A stretch of DNA of 64,000 nucleotides, taken from Phoebastria nigripes (Eukaryota; Chordata; Aves; Procellariiformes; Diomedeidae). The notes beneath the pieces are model-generated. The model had not been told where the DNA came from. It did not search any database and saw nothing but the letters and a program-made list of their open reading frames with translations. The position numbers were made by a program, and so were the translations under genes. The stretch lies in NCBI GenBank assembly GCA_035582835.1, contig JAYKAV010003066.1, positions 3,180,863-3,244,862 on the forward strand. The letters are read 5' to 3'. Of the stretch, positions 59,101-64,000 are shown piece after piece (positions within the stretch are counted from its first letter, which is position 1; every line of letters starts with the position of its first letter).

Positions 59101-61623
59101 ATGAAACATGAAAATTATCTTAAGTTAAACTTAAGATATTTAAAATAGAGTTTAAAATAACTGTTCAACAAGTAAAAAATACAAAATGTGCTCATATTCA
59201 TGTGCATGTTTTCAAACAACTGGCAATAGTTGTATCCAGGGAGTAAAGATATTTCATTAGCATCAATGGAAAGCTTTACACACAGCTGACAATTCAATAA
59301 ACACGTGTTTTTTCCTTGCCCTCCACTTATATTTAACAACTCAAACAGCCCCCCCTCCAGTACTGGCCCTTTACAATGGATAGGAAGACAGTATAACTCC
59401 TCTCATGTAAACCACCTTTATTCCTTCGGTTTTAAGCTACTTTTCAAACTATTTGCCCAACTTACCAATGTATTTAAGTTCAGATCAGTTACACTGCCTG
59501 GGGGTACAGAAGGAAGTGTTGGCAAGTGAGAAAACACAGCAGGAAACGTCTTTCCTAAGGCATAAACCTTCAAAGTTTCTGATACGTCATTGCTATCAGC
59601 TGTCCTTTCTTACCACACTCCTCTTATGAAGACCTTCTTGCTCTCGACATTTTCCAGACTATAGTGTCTCCACCATCCAAATAGTTTAAAAAGTCACAAA
59701 AAATGTACTGAGCACAGACTAATTTGTAGATAATTATGTGTATTTTAACACTATAAACAATACACATTTAAAATGTATGTTAATATTTTTGCTGCTCTGG
59801 ATTCTGCTGAAATACAATGGAAAATTGGATGGTGCATGACTGAGTCCCTGGTGCATATTTTAAAGTTACCTTACGCTGTCACGATTAGAACAATTGGTGT
59901 GTTGCATATGTCTCTGATTTTTAGCTAGGTTCTCCTCTTTTCCCTTCCTCTCTTACATTCTCAAAAAGCTTCTCCTTTTCCCCAGGAAGCTGGATCCAAG
60001 CTGAGTGCAAGTTATCTCAAATCTCACTCTGAATAAAGAAACACAAACCAGAATTCCCACAGAATATTTTCTTGGGGGAAGATCTTTGTGGAGTGAAGGT
60101 CAGTGAACATAATGGTCAGGGTCTAACAGAGGAGAAATTTCCGCTTGCAGTAAGCTTGTAAAATTAATTAGATCTTGACTATTTTTTTCCCTGCAGCCTG
60201 CATAAAATGAGCATGGATGTGTTCATGCAGTCTGCTATGACAGCCTAGATAGAAGAATTTCTTTCCTTTCCTTCCCTGTATCAGATGTATCTTCATCAAA
60301 GCATGTTCTTTCCTAAACATGTTATTACTTTTTCAGTCATGACAGAAACAGAGGTTGTGCTGTACAGCTCTATTTTGTGTTTAACAAACCGTATAACCAG
60401 ACCTGTTATTGTGTGTTCCTCTTGTCTCTGAATCTATTCATGTGGAGGCATCCTTGAATTTAAAATTAGAGAAGGAGAAGGCGTCTTTTATATTTATTAA
60501 AGACAGTCATTTCCTTTGACTTTTTTCACATTCTGTTTTAACATGCTATTAATGCTCAACGGGGAATTCAGCCATACACAACAGTGATTAGATTGCAAAA
60601 CCTGAGATAAACCAGAGAACATACTCAAAAAGCTTCAGGCTAAGAAGCGACTCAAGGAAGACATAGGATTGTAGTTTGATGTGGTTATGTTGCAAGGGAT
60701 TTGAGAGGAAATGCTCAGAAGTACTGTGCTAATACAAATCACATTTCAAAATTGCTACCATTGTTTGCTCTAAGTACTTATATTCACTAAAAGCTCCCCA
60801 GATCATATTCATTACATTCCTGAAAATTTAGGAGAAACAACAGTTCACTCCCTTGTTCATTTCAAAAAATTTTACGCACTAAGCAGATCACAGAAAGATT
60901 TTCCTTGATTTACAACACCAGAAGGAGAATAAGAAACATTGAGTTTCAATGTCCAGTATTAAACATTATTTTAAAATAAATGAGCATAAACTTGCTCCTT
61001 GAAATCCTAGATAAAACTTTCAGATTAACAGTTTAGACCTATGGCAAAGGAGGCTGGAAAGATTAAGGAAATTTCATTTCATTCTTGTAGTTAAGGAGAG
61101 CTGTTGAAAGATAAGGAGTATCCAAAGAGTGTACAAAAACTGTAACAGCTTTAAATTAATATCACAACATCATTTTCTCTCACATAACTTTCCCCTTGCA
61201 TTAAAAACAAATATAAAGGTTTTATTAACTTATTTCACTGTAATTATTTAGAGTATTTCTAAACATTTCCACACACAGTTAAATCAGATGAGGTAATGTG
61301 AGCTAAAAAACACTAAAAAAATTTGGAAAGAGGATCTGTGATGTTTAGATATTGAACAACTTTATTTGTCTTAATACGTAAAAATGTGTGGTTTTGCTTT
61401 TTGCATCAGACACCTTTTCCAGTTAAATTAAAAAAAAAAAAAAGGCTTTGCTGTTGCTTCCACTACTTCTAATATACACCAAAGGAACAATTATGGTCTG
61501 TGTTTTTTAAAAGCCTCTTTAATTCACTGTTCATTACACATAAAGGGTACTACACTCACTCTTGGTTGATGGTGATTGCAATACAGTTCGGTGTGATCTT
61601 GCAAACAGACCTGTTGACCTCAG

Positions 61624-61645
61624 ACTCCCAATGAAGTCAACAAAA
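61624..61645. repeat. relic of old amniote dispersed repeat (tentative)
   Basis: CTCCCAATGAAGTCAACAAAAC contains the same TGAAGTCAA core, preceded by CTCCCA, as seen near 12.05 kb on the other strand. Motif-level call only. Confidence 0.3.
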
Positions 61646-63783
61646 CTGCGTGGGCAGGATGGTGCATTGAAACATAACCTTTTTCAAAGCCAAGGCCAGA
61701 CTTGAGAAGCAGATACTAGAAACTAAATGTACATGAATGTGTATGCATGCAGTTGGCTGTTGTTAATGGTGATGTGTGTGTAACAAGTTATTATGGATTA
61801 TTTTGCTTGAAATGCGAAAAGGGAGAAAGCAAGAGTCATCTCCAGGCAACTCAAACCACTGTTTTTTCATCTCTACCTCACTAAAATGAAATGTTCTGTG
61901 CTTGAAAATATGTCCTATTTGATCTGAAAAGCAAGTAATTCTATTGGTGGTACTTTAAAATGAAACATCTCCTCAAAAATATTTCAGATTTTTGTTCTTC
62001 CCCTCTACATTTTTTCAACCAAGCATATTCACCTGAATTTGACACCATTTGCATATAGTTTTGTCTGTCCCTTTCAACTCATAGAGTCTCATATGAAGGC
62101 TTTTACTCAGCCTTCCCAGTCTCAATCATTACTAACACAGTTACAACAGAATTCTTTTCTAAAGTACGGGGAGGGGAGCAGTTTCCTTAGTGTTTTGGGG
62201 TTTTTTTTTCCCTTTTTTCTTTTTTCTTTCTTGTTAGCATGATGTAACATGCAGAAAGCTTTTCTGAAAGCCTCCCAGTTTTTGACCTGTCTTGAATCTG
62301 TCTCACTTGGCTACAGATGGCCTATCAAATCCATCAAGTCCTGATTGGAATAGATTACTAAATTGATGGAGCACTGGGATTAGGCCCATCTGTCTGCAGG
62401 AAGCTCTATAATCATGATGAGAGGTTATTGTTGCCTGGGAGCTGAAAAACAGCAAACCATGCTGCGCTAAAGGATCAACCAAGGCTTTCCATAAAGTAAA
62501 GGAGATGGAAAAGCAATCCTATTCTGCTGAATCCAGTGAGCACCAGCAAAGTGCTGTAGATACACTTGAAATACTGTGTCATTGAACATACATCTTTTTA
62601 GGATGATTTTCTGTGAGAAAGAGAGGTTTAAAGACAAGCCAAATTTTGCCCTTTTGTTGTAAGAGGGCATCATCACAGTTTAAGAGAGTCGGAAAGTTTG
62701 GTCCTGAATGCCTGCGTGAATGCTGGTAGTCGTGAGGTTGAACAGCTGAACTACAATGAAAATAAAGATTAGCCCTATCCTACCCACCAAAGTCAAGTGT
62801 AACTAGGCCATAGAGACATTTGGTAAGGGATTAACCATATTTAATTATTTTCCTAATTTGAAATCTTCTTAATTCTTAACTGAGATCTCTGAAAGTACAC
62901 AAAATATCATTGCAGGTAATGCTGAGAGCAACCTGACTTCATTCTGTAGCATTTTTAGAGTTTTCATGACATGTTTCATTTGTTCTTTGAAACAAACCCA
63001 AGCCTTTTGAAATGTCTTCACTGAAAAATAGGACTGCATTGAACTGTCCTGAGGCTCTCAAGCCAAGGAAGTATGAAAGTAACTTTAAAAGTTGTCTGCA
63101 TGGAATATGAGAAACTCTAGTTCAAGTTTCTGCTGTACCTTCTCCACCAGAGAGATCTGGAAGGAAAAGTCATGCTCTAGCATTCATCGGGAGGCATTCA
63201 GAGCAAGGGCCCATTCTAGTTTAAAGTCTCAGGAATGGGTAAGTTTTCAGAATGCGGTGCCAACACCACTCACTTGCTTCCTTGCCTTCCATCTCCACTT
63301 CAATACCCCCACCAGCACAAGAGATCTGACAACCTTCCAACAAAAAATCTTACATAATTAAGTCTATGCCACTTTACCTCTCAGACACAAACAGTGAACT
63401 TAGCAGCTCAGAAAAAAAAAGTTGGTGTTTTTATTGTTAGTTTAGTTAAGTTTAGTTTCATAATTTAGGAAATCTTTTTCCCTAAACAGTTAATGGGTAT
63501 CTTACTATTCATTTCAGCAGGACCAGGACTTGGTCTCTAAAAGATCAGATAGTAAGTTACTCTATTTGTACTTTAAATTTATCATTTCTCTACACTCAAA
63601 TATAATGATATGATTTGTGTGCGTAGCAGTGTATATGTGTGTTATAAAGATTGTCTTTTTTTTTTAACAGAAAGATTAAGGTATATGAAGAAATGTTAAT
63701 TTTTTTTACTAAGCTAAAAGCCAAAGACCTTTATAAATCGGCCTTTGAAAGTACTTTAATGAGAAGACTCACTTTATTTTTTT

Positions 63784-64000
63784 CATAGAACCATAGAATC
63801 ATTAAGGTTGGAAAAGACCTCTAAGATCATCAAGTCCAACCATCAACCCAACACCACCATGCCCCACTAAACCATGTCTCTAAGCGCCTCATCTACACGT
63901 CTTTTAAATACTTCCAGGGATGGTGACTCAACCACTTCCCTGGGCAGCCTGGTCCAATGTTTAACCACTCTTTCAGTAGAGACATTTTTCCTAATGTCCA
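63784..64000 (-). mobile_element. CR1 LINE, antisense, runs off the window
   Basis: The plus strand begins CATAGAACCATAGAATCATTAA, the reverse complement of the CR1 tail, then GGTTGGAAAAGACCTCTAAG. The whole 217 bp aligns with 35547-35781 with about half a dozen differences by eye. On the minus strand it encodes the CR1 ORF2 C-terminus ending in the same EALRDMV. The 5' part lies beyond 64000. Confidence 0.95.

Larger units (their letters stand above)
53091..63783. other. noncoding DNA, no supported gene
   Basis: AT-rich, with long stretches of poly-A/T tracts. A GTCTACA-type end motif lies near 56.14 kb and a relic of the old dispersed repeat near 61.63 kb. An AT-rich, low-homopolymer block at about 58.01-58.20 kb looks like possible conserved noncoding DNA. 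The longest frame (152 codons, minus, 58386-58844) has no domain. Ns occur at 53919 and 54971. Confidence 0.6.

Noticed and set aside
63645..63680. Poly-T tract ending in AACAG as a splice acceptor
   Set aside because: The following frames close quickly and no donor follows. Poly-T runs are common here.
1..64000. tRNA, rRNA or CRISPR content
   Set aside because: Reading by eye, I saw no tRNA B-box with a plausible cloverleaf, no rRNA similarity and no spaced direct repeats. A tRNAscan or Rfam run would settle it.

Overview
This window reads as avian nuclear DNA. The evidence is a CR1 LINE whose 3' end carries the ATTCTATGATT tail typical of birds, a second near-identical CR1 end at the right edge, several older CR1 remnants, and an avian ERV-L-like provirus. 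The background is AT-rich, low in CpG and full of stop codons. Scattered single N bases point to a draft assembly. I cannot name the species. No host protein-coding gene, rRNA or tRNA can be supported, so the window is best read as intergenic or deep intronic sequence in which nearly all recognisable coding capacity comes from retroelements.

Layout: 1-34.1 kb is single-copy-looking AT-rich DNA with microsatellites, a degenerate terminal-inverted-repeat element near 4.4-4.8 kb, relics of an old amniote repeat, and an ancient antisense CR1 at about 22.3-23.0 kb. A 5'-truncated sense CR1 lies at 34.1-35.8 kb; its reverse transcriptase reads through one TGA in the main frame, with an earlier frameshift. 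A provirus on the minus strand spans 40550-47230, with two LTRs and a 5-bp target duplication GCGGT. In its own orientation it runs 5' LTR - leader - gag - pro - RT - RNase H - integrase - 3' LTR, with no env. Every enzymatic domain is recognisable, but the reading frame is broken by TGA and TAG codons and several frameshifts. At 52.3-53.1 kb an old sense CR1 piece and an antisense CR1 3' end with a GAATA microsatellite sit close together. The window ends inside an antisense CR1 at 63784-64000.

The main points to check are the provirus (hydrophobic N-terminal gag segment, a primer-binding-like site set back from the LTR, lesions that look like CpG decay, clustered Ns), a few short open segments flanked by good splice-site motifs on both strands (weak exon candidates), and AT-rich blocks that look like conserved regulatory DNA but cannot be proven so from one sequence. 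I did not find a convincing undescribed system.
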